Shown here piece by piece: positions 7,282 through 16,383 of a DNA stretch of 64,000 nucleotides (its first letter is position 1; the number at the start of each line of letters is the position of its first letter). The position numbers and the translations under genes were made by a program. Below the pieces are notes generated by a model. That model did not search any database. It had not been told where the DNA came from and saw only the letters and a program-made list of their open reading frames with translations. This DNA is from Dictyobacter aurantiacus (lineage in GTDB: Bacteria > Chloroflexota > Ktedonobacteria > Ktedonobacterales > Ktedonobacteraceae): assembly GCF_003967515.1 (NCBI RefSeq), contig NZ_BIFQ01000001.1, positions 4,464,001 to 4,528,000 of the forward strand, read 5' to 3'.

Positions 7282-8718
7282 ATGTATGATGCGATTGTAA
7301 TTGGCTCGGGTCCAAATGGCCTGGCGGCGGCGGTAGAGCTGGCGCGGGTGGGACAACATGTGCTGGTGGTGGAGGCGAAGGAGACCATTGGTGGGGGATC
7401 GCGCTCGAAGGAGCTGACGTTGCCGGGCTTTGTGCATGACGTGTGCTCGGCCGTCCATCCGCTGGCTATCGCTTCGCCATTTTTTCAGTCCCTGCCGCTG
7501 GAGCGGTTTGGCCTGGAGTGGCTGCAGCCCGAGATTCCCCTGGCCCATCCTCTGGATGATGGTTCGGCCATGCTGCTGCAACGTTCTGTGGACGAGACGG
7601 CCGCTACTCTGGGTGTGGACGCGGGAGCCTATCGTAGGCTGATGCGCCCATATGTTGAGCATTGGCCGCTGATCGTGAACGCCTTCCTGGGTCCATTGCG
7701 TGTAAAGCCCCTGCTCCATCCTCTGGCACTCGTTCCCTTTGGATTGGCCGCCCTGTCTTCGGCACGGCTGTTGACACAATCGTTCTTTAAAGAGACACGT
7801 GCTCGTACCATGCTGGCCGGTATCTGCGCCCATTCTATGCTGCCGCTAGATCGCTTGACCAGCGCGGCGGCGGGTATGCTGTTGGGGACGGCCGGGCACG
7901 CCGTCGGTTGGCCTGTGCCTCGCGGCGGTTCACAGAGTATCGTGGACGCGCTGGCTGGCTACCTGCGCTCCCTGGGCGGGGAGATTCAGACGGGCCGCGA
8001 GTTACAGCATATCGATGAGCTGCCAGCGGCCAGGGCGTATCTCTTTGATGTGACGCCGCGCCAGCTGCTGTCCATGGCAGGTAATCGTCTGCCCGACAGC
8101 TATAAAAGGCGTCTGCGGCGCTATCGTTATGGGCCGGGTTCCTTTAAGATTGACCTGGCGCTGGATGGTCCGATCCCCTGGAAGGCTCAGGAGTGTCTGC
8201 GGGCAGGGACCGTTCACCTGGGCGGCTCTTTCGCTGAGATCGCCGAGTCTGAGCGACAGGTGTGGCGTGGTCAGCACGCGGAGCGACCCTATGTGCTGGT
8301 GGCCCAGCAGAGCCTGGTAGACGCCAGTCGCGCGCCGGTGGGTAAACATACAGTGTGGGCTTACTGCCACGTTCCCAGTGGTTCGACCTTTGACATGAGC
8401 GATCGCATCGAGGCACAGATAGAGCGCTTCGCGCCGGGCTTTCGTGATCGCATCCTGGCCCGCCACGTCTCGAATCCTGCCGCGCTGGAGCAGTACAACC
8501 CCAATTACATTGGAGGGGACATCAATGGCGGTGTGCAGGACATCTGGCAGCTGTTTACGCGTCCGACCATACGCATTGATCCCTATACGACTCCCGCCCC
8601 GGACATCTTTCTTTGCTCCTCGTCAACGCCGCCGGGCGGAGGTGTACACGGCATGTGCGGCTACTTCGCGGCCCGGGCCGCTTTGAACAAAACATTGCGG
8701 GTCGATAAACATAAATAG
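7282..8718 (+). CDS. FAD/NAD(P)-dependent oxidoreductase, phytoene dehydrogenase/PYROXD2-like
   Basis: A 478-residue flavoprotein. The N-terminus has the dinucleotide-binding motif IGSGPNGLAAAVELAR and the follow-on Glu of VVEAKETIGGGSRS. The C-terminus has the second FAD contact, FLCSSSTPPGGGVHGMCGYFAARAA, typical of phytoene desaturase relatives. VPRGGSQSIVDALAGYLRSLGGEIQTG is the family's middle motif. Members include carotenoid desaturases and the uncharacterised PYROXD2 group; this sequence looks like the latter. No carotenoid genes are nearby, so a substrate cannot be named. It is followed by a palindrome and then the IMP cyclohydrolase gene. Confidence 0.85.
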   Translation: MYDAIVIGSGPNGLAAAVELARVGQHVLVVEAKETIGGGSRSKELTLPGFVHDVCSAVHPLAIASPFFQSLPLERFGLEWLQPEIPLAHPLDDGSAMLLQRSVDETAATLGVDAGAYRRLMRPYVEHWPLIVNAFLGPLRVKPLLHPLALVPFGLAALSSARLLTQSFFKETRARTMLAGICAHSMLPLDRLTSAAAGMLLGTAGHAVGWPVPRGGSQSIVDALAGYLRSLGGEIQTGRELQHIDELPAARAYLFDVTPRQLLSMAGNRLPDSYKRRLRRYRYGPGSFKIDLALDGPIPWKAQECLRAGTVHLGGSFAEIAESERQVWRGQHAERPYVLVAQQSLVDASRAPVGKHTVWAYCHVPSGSTFDMSDRIEAQIERFAPGFRDRILARHVSNPAALEQYNPNYIGGDINGGVQDIWQLFTRPTIRIDPYTTPAPDIFLCSSSTPPGGGVHGMCGYFAARAALNKTLRVDKHK

Positions 8719-8866
8719 GGTAGGCTGTTCTATCGTACAGCAAAGCGCTGCCGCAACTGTTTGTCTTGTAGCCATGACAACTGCTTTTACAGCTAGCTAG
8801 ATTTCCTGTATACTTCATTTACGGTCATAAGAGATGGTTTGGCATCTGCGTTGCTCACCGGTCAAC

Positions 8867-8970
8867 TGTGAGTTGGTGCAGTGGGTGCGCGGATGCGCAC
8901 CCACTGCACCAACTCACAAACATAGCGCGTCCGCGCAGCGGACGCGCGTGCGGGGGCACGCAAGTTTCCC
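8867..8970 (+). repeat. Palindrome plus conserved GC-rich tail (P-T element, copy 1)
   Basis: Arms of 24 bp (8867-8890 and 8895-8918) with loop GGAT, then a second hairpin GCGCGTCCGC (8925-8934) / GCGGACGCGC (8938-8947), then GTGCGGGGGCAC. The second part recurs with few changes at about 29190, 29645, 33160 (reverse) and 39635, each time next to a palindrome of different arm sequence. The whole intergenic stretch 8719-9053 holds nothing else I can identify. Confidence 0.75.
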
Positions 8971-9053
8971 CATATTACGTGAGTCAGACCTACGATGAGG
9001 AAGCGCCTGGTAGAGACCGGGGCGTAACAATAAAAAGGGAGATAACAGACAAG

Positions 9054-9785
9054 ATGGATGCTAATGCGCTGGCAGCGGCGAATTTTGAACTGCTGCGGGA
9101 CAACCCTTACCCGGGAAGAGGTCTGGTAATCGGTCGCTCTTCCGTGGAAGATGCCTGGTTGATGATTTATTGGATCATGGGGCGCAGCGCCTCAAGCCGC
9201 AATCGTCGCTTTGTGGCCGCGGGCACGACATTGCGCACCGAGCCGATCGATACGCGTCAGATGGAGAATCCCGAGCTCTTGATCTATGATGCGATGCTGG
9301 AACTGCCCAGCATCTACCTGGTCAGCAATGGCGATCAGACACGCACTATTTATGATGCGTTGCTGGCCGGTAGCTCGTTTGATGCGGCGCTCGAAAAGCG
9401 GGAGCGTGAGCCGGATGCTCCCCATTACACCCCTCGCATCAGTGGCATGCTGGACCTGCAGACCTTTCCCGGCAGGATCACGCTCAGCATCTTGAAGGCC
9501 AGCAAGGCCAATCCCGCCAACACCGACCGCTTTACGTATCGTCCGGGGAAACTGCCCCGCGGGTTCGCTATGGGATTGACCACGTATCGCGGTGATGGCA
9601 ATCCGCTGCCCAGCTTTAGCGGCGATCCGCTGCTGTTGCCGTGCGCGGGCAAGGCCGAAGCAGTGTTGGATACTTATTGGAATGCCTTAAACGCGGATAA
9701 TCGCGTTGCCATTGCGGTCAAGCAGATCTCTGTTCAGGAGGGGACCAGCCGCCTGCTGGTGCGCAATCGTTTTACCTCCCAGTAG
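9054..9785 (+). CDS. purO: IMP cyclohydrolase, PurO (archaeal) type
   Basis: A 243-residue protein. The ATG at 9054 was chosen over upstream in-frame codons, which lie inside the palindromic element; AAGGGAG precedes it. It belongs to the PurO/IMP_cyclohyd family: NPYPGRGLVIGRS at the N-terminus, SASSRNRRF, NPELLIYDAM, IYLVSNGDQT and DAPHYTPRISG. PurO closes the purine ring (FAICAR to IMP plus water) in many archaea, where it replaces the N-terminal domain of bacterial PurH. The only PurH-like gene in this window (36534-37718) lacks that domain, so the two together would complete the pathway. The gene is monocistronic here, between two palindromes, away from other purine genes. Confidence 0.85.
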   Translation: MDANALAAANFELLRDNPYPGRGLVIGRSSVEDAWLMIYWIMGRSASSRNRRFVAAGTTLRTEPIDTRQMENPELLIYDAMLELPSIYLVSNGDQTRTIYDALLAGSSFDAALEKREREPDAPHYTPRISGMLDLQTFPGRITLSILKASKANPANTDRFTYRPGKLPRGFAMGLTTYRGDGNPLPSFSGDPLLLPCAGKAEAVLDTYWNALNADNRVAIAVKQISVQEGTSRLLVRNRFTSQ

Positions 9786-9813
9786 TGAGAATGTGCCTGA
9801 TTTTTATGGTATA

Positions 9814-9853
9814 TTGGTGCGGCAGGCGCACATTCCCACGCCTGCCGCACCAA
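9814..9853. terminator. Palindrome between converging purO and pepA
   Basis: TTGGTGCGGCAGGCG (9814-9828) pairs perfectly with CGCCTGCCGCACCAA (9839-9853), 10-nt loop. It is placed between two convergent genes and could act on both. Confidence 0.65.
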
Positions 9854-9900
9854 CACCTAAATGGTTCCTGAGCACCGCAGCTGCGCAAGCTCAAGCGTGC

Positions 9901-11406
9901 TTATCGCCCTGCCAGTCTGAATGCCAGCTCGGTCAGGGTGCGCACTCCTACGCCGGTGCCCCCCTTTTCCTGGTAGGGTTTGGGACTGTCAACGTAGCTA
10001 GTTCCGGCGATGTCGAGGTGCGCCCACTTCGCGTTCCCCACGAAATGCTCCAGGATCTTCGCGGCCGTGACCGCGCCCGCCTCGCGTCCACCGGTCTGCT
10101 TGATGTCAGCGATCTCGCTCTTGATCGACTCGCCGTATTCCTCGTCCAGGGGCATCGGCCAGTATTTTTCACCGGTGGCCCGGCCCGCGCTCATGATCGC
10201 TTCCGCCAGTTGCTCATCATTGCTGAAGAAGCCGGTCATAGGATGTCCCAGTGCGACTACCATGGCTCCGGTCAGTGTGGCCAGATCCAGGATGGGGGAC
10301 ATGCCTTCTTGCGAGGCCAGGGAGAGGGCGTCGGCCAGGATCAGGCGGCCTTCGGCATCGGTGTTGACGATCTCGATGGTCTTGCCGTTCATAATACGGA
10401 CGATGTCGCCCGGCACATATGAACTGCCGCTGGGCATGTTGTCACAGGTCGGCACGAAGGCCGTGACGTTAATGGCTGGCTTGAGGCGACCAATCGCTAG
10501 CATGGCGCCCAGAACGGCGGCCGCTCCACCCATATCGCCCTTCATAGCGTCCATATTGGCGCCGGGTTTGAGCGAGATGCCACCGGTATCGAAGGTGATA
10601 CCTTTGCCAACCAGGGCCATGCCTTTATCCCCCTCATCGCCACCACGGTAGCGCAGGATAACAAAGCGCGGTGGATTCACGCTACCTTTGGAGACCGCCA
10701 GCAGCCCCCCCATCCCCAACTGTTGAATCTTCTCTTTTTCGAAGATCTCGCATTCCAGTCCGACCTCTTTTGCCATGGCGCTGGCGCGGTTGGCCAGTTC
10801 AACGGGGGTCAGCACGCAGGGTGGCTCATTGATCAGGCTACGGGCGAAGTTGGTGCCCTCGGCCATGGCCTGTGCCTGGCGGATCGACTGCTCGAATCCG
10901 GCTTTTTGCTCCTGGGTGGCTGCCAGGATGACCTGGTTGACGCTGCTGGTGTTCTCTTTGCTCTGATAGGCGCGGAACGTATAGAGGCCCAGCAGCGCGC
11001 CTTCAATGGCGGCCTGAGCCTCGTCCTCGACGCTAAAGTTATTGACGGCCAATCCCACGGCGACCGCTATCGTTCGCGCGCCCGTTTTCTGCAGGTGACG
11101 GGCTGCGATGGCGGTCGCCTTGCGTACCGCCTGGTTATCCAGTTTGTCCAGCGCTCCCAGGCCCACCAGCACGACCCGTTTGGCTGCCAGCTTATCTCCA
11201 GGATGCAGTGTGAGCAGCTCGCCGACCCCGCCCTTGAATTCTCCATCCGCGTTCCGCTCGGCGATGAGTCCGGCCAGGACCGTGTCAACTGCGGCCGCCG
11301 CGGGCGATAACACGAGTCCCGAGTCGGACGCCTTGCGTGCCGCACTGACAATCAAAGCATCACAGGCAATCCTGCCTGGTTCCTGCGTGGTCAGATTGAT
11401 CTCCAT
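9901..11406 (-). CDS. pepA: Leucyl aminopeptidase, M17 family
   Basis: A 501-residue cytosolic aminopeptidase, normal length for PepA. The N-terminal macro-like domain (about 1-170) is followed by the catalytic domain with KGITFDTGGISLKP (metal ligands Lys, Asp), the Asp of MDAMKGDMGG, and the family signature NTDAEGRLILADAL that supplies further ligands and the bicarbonate-holding Arg. It removes N-terminal amino acids, preferring Leu, from peptides using two metal ions. The ATG at 11406 follows AAGGAGAATTGAG. It stands alone, convergent with purO. Confidence 0.95.
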   Translation of the reverse strand: MEINLTTQEPGRIACDALIVSAARKASDSGLVLSPAAAAVDTVLAGLIAERNADGEFKGGVGELLTLHPGDKLAAKRVVLVGLGALDKLDNQAVRKATAIAARHLQKTGARTIAVAVGLAVNNFSVEDEAQAAIEGALLGLYTFRAYQSKENTSSVNQVILAATQEQKAGFEQSIRQAQAMAEGTNFARSLINEPPCVLTPVELANRASAMAKEVGLECEIFEKEKIQQLGMGGLLAVSKGSVNPPRFVILRYRGGDEGDKGMALVGKGITFDTGGISLKPGANMDAMKGDMGGAAAVLGAMLAIGRLKPAINVTAFVPTCDNMPSGSSYVPGDIVRIMNGKTIEIVNTDAEGRLILADALSLASQEGMSPILDLATLTGAMVVALGHPMTGFFSNDEQLAEAIMSAGRATGEKYWPMPLDEEYGESIKSEIADIKQTGGREAGAVTAAKILEHFVGNAKWAHLDIAGTSYVDSPKPYQEKGGTGVGVRTLTELAFRLAGR

Positions 11407-11605
11407 ACCTCAATTCTCCTTCGAACGTACTATAGTGGCTGATGGTGTGATGCCATCGTTGTTTTTAGTACGAAAATATACGTATCGATCCGGTCGCTGT
11501 CGGGCCATCGCTGGCCGTGAGTATGGCTACACCTGATCGATGAGCGGTATTCTTTGTGGTCTCTCTTCAGTATGGCACATCGTTCAACGAGAGAACAAGT
11601 TGGTC

Positions 11606-12016
11606 TCAGGCAGATCGATGGAGGAGGCGCTCAACCACTTCCAGGAGCTGACGCGGCTTGAATGGTTTGGTCAGATATTCTGTACAGCCAATCTGCCTGG
11701 CGGCCTCACCTTCATCGTTGAGCGCGAACGCCGTTACCGCCACGATGGGCACCTGCTGCATGCCGGGGCGCGCGCGAATGATCTGTGTGGTCTGATAGCC
11801 GTCCAGCACCGGCATTGAAAGATCGGTGAGCACCAGGTCGACGCGCTCGCGATCCAGCATCTCCAGAGCATCACGTCCGTTGGATGCTGAGATGCAGCGA
11901 TAGCCACGGGTCGACAGGACGCGTTCAATTAAGAGGCGATTGGATACCTCGTTCTCGATGACCATGATGGTTGGCTGATATATGTTCTGTGTTGATGTAT
12001 TCATGTTGTTTCTCAT
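11606..12016 (-). CDS. Single-domain response regulator
   Basis: A 136-residue CheY-like receiver with no output domain. The phosphoacceptor is D65 in DLVLTDLSMPVLDG. The acidic pocket reads IENE, so the usual paired Asp is changed, and the Lys of the switch is in TEYLTKPF. The start overlaps the stop of the histidine kinase gene by ATGA, so the two are translationally coupled and the kinase is its probable phosphodonor. With no DNA-binding domain it likely acts by protein contact or as a phosphorelay intermediate. A start at MNTST, 4 codons later, is possible. Confidence 0.88.
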   Translation of the reverse strand: MRNNMNTSTQNIYQPTIMVIENEVSNRLLIERVLSTRGYRCISASNGRDALEMLDRERVDLVLTDLSMPVLDGYQTTQIIRARPGMQQVPIVAVTAFALNDEGEAARQIGCTEYLTKPFKPRQLLEVVERLLHRSA

Positions 12017-14550
12017 GTATTCTTGATTACGACTTCGGACGGTTCCGCAATTGGTAGCGTAAACGAAAAGGTGGACCCTTCCCCTGGTATGCTTTCTACC
12101 GCGATCTCCCCACCTTGCAGTTCAATGAGTTTTTTCGCGATGGTGAGTCCCAGTCCTGTCCCACCGAAGCGCCTGGTGGTGCTGCCATCGGCCTGGCGAA
12201 AGGCTTCGAAGATGTAGCCGAGGGCCGCGGGCGAAATACCGATACCTGTGTCGGTGACGGCGATCTGTACCATATCCTGCTGCTGCAAATGATGGCAATG
12301 AATGGTCACTCCACCCTTCTCGGTGAACTTGATGGCGTTGGAAACCAGGTTGATGACGATCTGGCGCAGGCGGTGACCATCGGCCAGCACCTGTGGGATG
12401 CCCCTGTCGATCCTCAGGCGCAGATAGAGCTCTTTATTGTTGGCCAGCGGCTTCAATTGCTCGATGACCTGGGATAGGCTGGTCGCCAGTTCCAGTGGCT
12501 CTGATTTTATCTCGATGCGATCGGCTTCGATTTTTGAGAGATCAAGCATATCATCGACCAGGTGCGAGAGATCCTCGGCCCGGTCGACCATAAATTGAAT
12601 ATGCTGTTCCTGTTCCTCCGTGAGCGTCCCATCCACAAAGCCTTCCAGGATGAGCGCGCCATAGCTGATGATACTATGCAGTGGCGTGCGCAGCTCATGG
12701 GTGACGTTAGCCAGAAATTGAGATTTCAAATGGTTGGCGCGCTCAAGGGCCGCGTTTTTATCTTTAACCTCCGCGAACAAGAGCGCGTTTTCGATGGCCA
12801 TCGATGTCTGCAGGGCTGCTGTACTGAGTAAGAAGGTATCACGACTGCTGATCGGGTGTGATTCTTCAGTATAAAGTATAAATGTGCCGATCGCCTGGTC
12901 CTGCAGTAGCAGAGGGACCGCGATGGCGGAGCAGTAGCCGGCCTCTAAGGCCAGGCGCGCCCAGCGCTCCTGCTTTTTCTGATAGATGGTGGCGATGTCT
13001 TCGCCATAGACAATCTTCTGCCGCTGGATCGCCATGCGTGCCAGCGTCATATCCAGCTCGTGCAGGGCGTGGTTAGGGATGCGTGATGGCTTGATGGTGC
13101 CTCCGGTCGTTGGCGCGCCAGCGCGGATGGCGGCTCGTTTCGCGCTGGGTGTCAGTGACTGTGGATTGGGGATGGCGGCCATCTTGCTGGTTACGGCCAT
13201 TGTGATATCGTTATTGGGATCGGTATAGACGCTGACCGTACTCGGGACGGTCTGGCTCTCCGTCTGCGGCGGCTCCTCGGGTGTCTCCGACCACTGCGCT
13301 ACCGCCCAGGGAGCGATGCTTTCGCGTCCGTAGAGCAGCAGCGCTACATGCTTGACATGCATGATATTTCCCATGCGTGTTACAAATTCGGCCAGCAACT
13401 GTTCCAGGTTTAAGGTAGACATCAAAGCATCGCTCATGACCAGCAGATTGTGCGTCTGATCGATGAGGGCCTGGCTTTCATTGTATAGCGATTCGTTGAG
13501 GAGTTGGAAGGACTGGGCCAGCATGGATAGATCGTTGCCGCGAGGTAGCTCCATCTGTACGCCTGTATTTTGTGCCACCAGAATCTGAGCATGCGCCTGC
13601 AGGCGACGAAGCGGTCGGATCAGCAGAACGCTGGTGAAAAAAGAGAAGAGAAAGATGCCCAGCGAAAATACAAACAGGCCAGTGCCCACTATTAAGAGCA
13701 TCCAGCGCCTGGGATGGGTGTTCAGGTTATAGAGTGGTTCAATCGTGCTCAGCGTGAGATCGGGTGTGCCAGCTATCTGCTGTGCCAGGTGCATGCTCTG
13801 GCCCTGTACCAGGTAGGTCTCATGACTCTCCACGATCTGCGGCTCATCATGCTGGCACATCTGTTGTTGCGTCTCATTTTTCAGCATGGTGGACCGCGCC
13901 AGATCTAATGCGGTTGCCTCCACGAACTGGTTCTGCACACAGGCGAGTAGTCCGGTACCGGCCCGCTGGCTGAGATCCTGCATAAACTGACCATTGATAG
14001 CCTGTGTGGCAACCATGATCCCGCCCGCATAGGTTGGCGTTGGACGCGCTAATAACAGGAGCCATTGTGGGCTGGATGACACAGTAGGAGCGGCTACTGA
14101 TAGTGGCTGGAGTAGCAGTATAGTCTGCCCCTGCCTGGCCTGAGCAACCAATTGCTGTTGCGTGCTGGTTAAAGGGAGGGCCGCGGGAGCCAGCTCATGG
14201 CCTTGCTTATCAAGTATATCTAATGAATACAGTGCATTACTGGTAGTATACTGGTTAAGCACTATACGGATAGCGCTCCCCTCGTCCGCCGCTGGTAAGC
14301 GTGCGAGCGTTGCCGTCATCTGCTTATCCTGTACTATCTTATTGACCGTCTGGATGAAATCCCGGGCATGGCTTTGATATGCCGCCTGTATGCTGGAAAG
14401 ATGTGATTGCGCGTCCCTCTTGGCCTGATATTCTGAATAGAACCTGAATATGCCCCAGGAAATAATGGAAAAGAGGAGCATACAAAGCAAGAGAGTTAAC
14501 GTCGCAACAATTATCAATTTTCCACCCAGTGATCGTACGGTGAATTGCAT
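12013..14550 (-). CDS. Membrane sensor histidine kinase with HAMP and GAF domains
   Basis: An 845-residue kinase. One N-terminal membrane span (about 10-32), an extracytoplasmic sensing region to about 280, a second span and HAMP (RPLRRLQAHAQILVAQ), then a GAF domain (about 375-600). HisKA follows with the phosphorylated His in SQFLANVTHELRTPLHSI, then HATPase_c with NLVSNAIKFTEKGGV (N box), DTGIGIS (G1) and GTGLGLTIAKKLIEL (G2). It should autophosphorylate in response to an external signal and pass phosphate to the receiver encoded by the overlapping next gene. No transcription-factor gene is adjacent, so the output is unknown. A promoter about 220 nt upstream gives a long leader containing a hairpin. 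Confidence 0.93.
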   Translation of the reverse strand: MQFTVRSLGGKLIIVATLTLLLCMLLFSIISWGIFRFYSEYQAKRDAQSHLSSIQAAYQSHARDFIQTVNKIVQDKQMTATLARLPAADEGSAIRIVLNQYTTSNALYSLDILDKQGHELAPAALPLTSTQQQLVAQARQGQTILLLQPLSVAAPTVSSSPQWLLLLARPTPTYAGGIMVATQAINGQFMQDLSQRAGTGLLACVQNQFVEATALDLARSTMLKNETQQQMCQHDEPQIVESHETYLVQGQSMHLAQQIAGTPDLTLSTIEPLYNLNTHPRRWMLLIVGTGLFVFSLGIFLFSFFTSVLLIRPLRRLQAHAQILVAQNTGVQMELPRGNDLSMLAQSFQLLNESLYNESQALIDQTHNLLVMSDALMSTLNLEQLLAEFVTRMGNIMHVKHVALLLYGRESIAPWAVAQWSETPEEPPQTESQTVPSTVSVYTDPNNDITMAVTSKMAAIPNPQSLTPSAKRAAIRAGAPTTGGTIKPSRIPNHALHELDMTLARMAIQRQKIVYGEDIATIYQKKQERWARLALEAGYCSAIAVPLLLQDQAIGTFILYTEESHPISSRDTFLLSTAALQTSMAIENALLFAEVKDKNAALERANHLKSQFLANVTHELRTPLHSIISYGALILEGFVDGTLTEEQEQHIQFMVDRAEDLSHLVDDMLDLSKIEADRIEIKSEPLELATSLSQVIEQLKPLANNKELYLRLRIDRGIPQVLADGHRLRQIVINLVSNAIKFTEKGGVTIHCHHLQQQDMVQIAVTDTGIGISPAALGYIFEAFRQADGSTTRRFGGTGLGLTIAKKLIELQGGEIAVESIPGEGSTFSFTLPIAEPSEVVIKNT

Positions 14551-14772
14551 GCGACCCTTCCTACGTATGGTAAAAGCAAGGGGAGGACGGGGTGCCAGCT
14601 CGTCTTCCCCTTACAGCGCGTCTGCTTCTGGCGCGACGCGAAACTCCAGGAGGTGCGCGTGCGAACCCCATGGGGAAAAGGTTGCACGTAAATCTTAGAT
14701 GTCCGCTACAAGCTGCTCGTCGAGGTGGGTTGCTTGCCTACGCACATCCCGCCATCCATCCCAAGCCTATGT
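14551..14772 (-). other. Leader region of the kinase operon with hairpin
   Basis: Between the predicted promoter and the kinase ATG. An imperfect inverted repeat lies at about 14578-14617 (AAGGGGAGGACG against CGTCTTCCCCTT), close to the start codon. It could influence translation. No known riboswitch signature was recognised. Confidence 0.4.
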
Positions 14773-14802
14773 ATTATAACGTATAATCTTATTCAAAGTA
14801 AA
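14773..14802 (-). promoter_or_regulatory. Sigma-A-type promoter for the kinase/response-regulator operon
   Basis: On the minus strand, TTTACT (14802-14797), an 18-nt spacer, then a perfect TATAAT (14778-14773). It faces the kinase gene. The rest of 14803-14946 is AT-rich and holds no gene. Confidence 0.5.
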
Positions 14803-14946
14803 CAGGTTTAGCACCACTTTGCGGAATTTTTACGATTACTTTATGTAATACACCGGGCATTTTTTCTTGCTTCTATTTCCGTATCCCCAAAATATGCATT
14901 ATGCACACTTCTCTCAATTCAGCTATGGTTATAATGAAGTATTATA

Positions 14947-15450
14947 CTATGAGTGCCTGGGCCAGTTGTAGCGCAGAAGAAGTAGGCGAATGCCGTTGGT
15001 GAGCAGGATAAGGAGCAGAATGATGGCGATCTGCAGACCGAGGAGGTTGCGCCTGGGATAGTGATTGAGCAGCGGTTGGAAGGAGAAGGAAGAGGAGGAT
15101 TTTGAGGGTGCCTGGATGCTATTATCTCCACTCTGCTGTTGTGGGAAAACATTTCTGATGGGTAGGGAGAGGGGGGTATATTGTAACCAGTTACTGGATG
15201 AGTCCGGAGCCTGTTTTTTACCATCACTTGTGAACGGGCCGGCCGCGGCCAGGATCCTGTCGCGCAGATCGGTCGTAGGAGTGACCCGTGGTAGCTGGGC
15301 TAGCAAGGTATCAAAGCGGCGGTAATCGGCCAGAACGCCGGCACAGTGGGGACAAGACGTAAGATGGGTATCTACGTACTGGCGCTCATTCGCTGTGAGC
15401 TGATCGTCAAGGTAGGCACTGAGCAAATCCCTGACCTGCTCACAGTTCAT
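14947..15450 (-). CDS. Anti-sigma factor with zf-HC2 domain
   Basis: A 167-residue membrane protein. The N-terminus is a zinc-binding anti-sigma (ZAS/zf-HC2) domain: MNCEQVRDLLSAYLDDQL, then the H-x3-C-x2-C set in THLTSCPHC. A single membrane span lies near the C-terminus (LQIAIILLLILLTNGI), followed by only a few basic residues, so almost no external domain exists. The start ATG overlaps the stop of the sigma gene (ATGA), the usual coupling that sets a 1:1 ratio. It should hold the ECF sigma factor inactive at the membrane. Confidence 0.88.
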   Translation of the reverse strand: MNCEQVRDLLSAYLDDQLTANERQYVDTHLTSCPHCAGVLADYRRFDTLLAQLPRVTPTTDLRDRILAAAGPFTSDGKKQAPDSSSNWLQYTPLSLPIRNVFPQQQSGDNSIQAPSKSSSSFSFQPLLNHYPRRNLLGLQIAIILLLILLTNGIRLLLLRYNWPRHS

Positions 15451-15983
15451 TTCGTGCCTCCTCCTTGTTCCAGGGACCGATAGTGCTCTCGAAACGACTG
15501 ACGTGCGCGCGAGAGATACATTTTGACGCCGCTCTCAGCAATGTTCAGGGTGTGGGCAATCTCGCTATAGGAGAACCCCTCCTGAGTATATAATAACAGG
15601 GCCGCCCTATACTGCTGGGGCATGCGGCGTAGTGCCGCACGTACCATTTCAGTAGTGCCATAGATCTCTTGCGGATCCGCGCTCTCAACATCAGCTGGCT
15701 CATGGTCGAGATCTTGCCAGGGTAACCAGGCAATCAGTTTGCGACGACGCAACGCATCATATGCCGTATTGGTGGCAATACGATAGAGCCAGGCCGACAA
15801 CTTCAAGTTCGCATCCATCTTTGGCAGGGCACGAAAAGCCTTCAGGAAGGTATCCTGTGTCAGGTCATCAGCCTGTTCGCGATCCCCTACCAGGTGATAG
15901 ACGTAGTTGTAAATAGGTGTTTTGTATTCGTCGTAAATTTGTTCAAAGGACCAGGAGTTTTCCCTGGTTTCCACCCGGACCAT
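15447..15983 (-). CDS. ECF-family RNA polymerase sigma factor
   Basis: A 178-residue sigma-70 group 4 factor. Region 2 (about 15-85) includes YNYVYHLVGDREQADDLTQDTFLKAF and the DNA-melting stretch LSAWLYRIATNTAYDALRR. Region 4 (about 115-170) includes LRRMPQQYRAALLLYTQEGFSYSEIA and the recognition helix IAESGVKMYLSRARQSFREHY. Region 3 is absent, as usual for ECF factors. It is coupled to the anti-sigma gene by ATGA overlap. The target genes cannot be read from this window. Confidence 0.92.
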   Translation of the reverse strand: MVRVETRENSWSFEQIYDEYKTPIYNYVYHLVGDREQADDLTQDTFLKAFRALPKMDANLKLSAWLYRIATNTAYDALRRRKLIAWLPWQDLDHEPADVESADPQEIYGTTEMVRAALRRMPQQYRAALLLYTQEGFSYSEIAHTLNIAESGVKMYLSRARQSFREHYRSLEQGGGTK

Positions 15984-16383
15984 GCGCTACAATCCCTTCG
16001 ATAGCTACTGTGTTCCCTTGTCCGTTCCATGCAAGAGGATGAGTAGCTGTCTCCAGGCCATGTAGTATGGTAGGCCGACACTGCGCGCAAGCGTGTATAG
16101 CCATGGCGCGTGTGGAAACGCTTTTCCCTTCTGTCTAGTGGAACGGACAACTAACGCTATCAGTAACATGATAAAGTAGTCATGCATACTTGCTGTTGAG
16201 TGTTGTATCGTTTATCATGGTAGCATACTCTGGTGGATTTACCGCAATCATTCACTTATGGGTTAGTACTATTGGGTGCATAAAACGCAGCTTGCGTTAC
16301 CCCTTCGTTACATATCGGGGGATTATGCCCAAAACGTCTTACCAGCCTTTTGCATGGCGAGACCGAGAGGAGGCTTTAATCCC
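15984..16383. other. Divergent intergenic region upstream of ECF sigma and mtnA
   Basis: About 400 bp. I find no gene; upstream frames before the mtnA start lack a ribosome-binding site. No SAM riboswitch is visible here, although mtnA genes often have one. Confidence 0.5.

Noticed and set aside
16160..16383. SAM riboswitch in front of mtnA
   Set aside because: None of the conserved S-box core sequences are present there.
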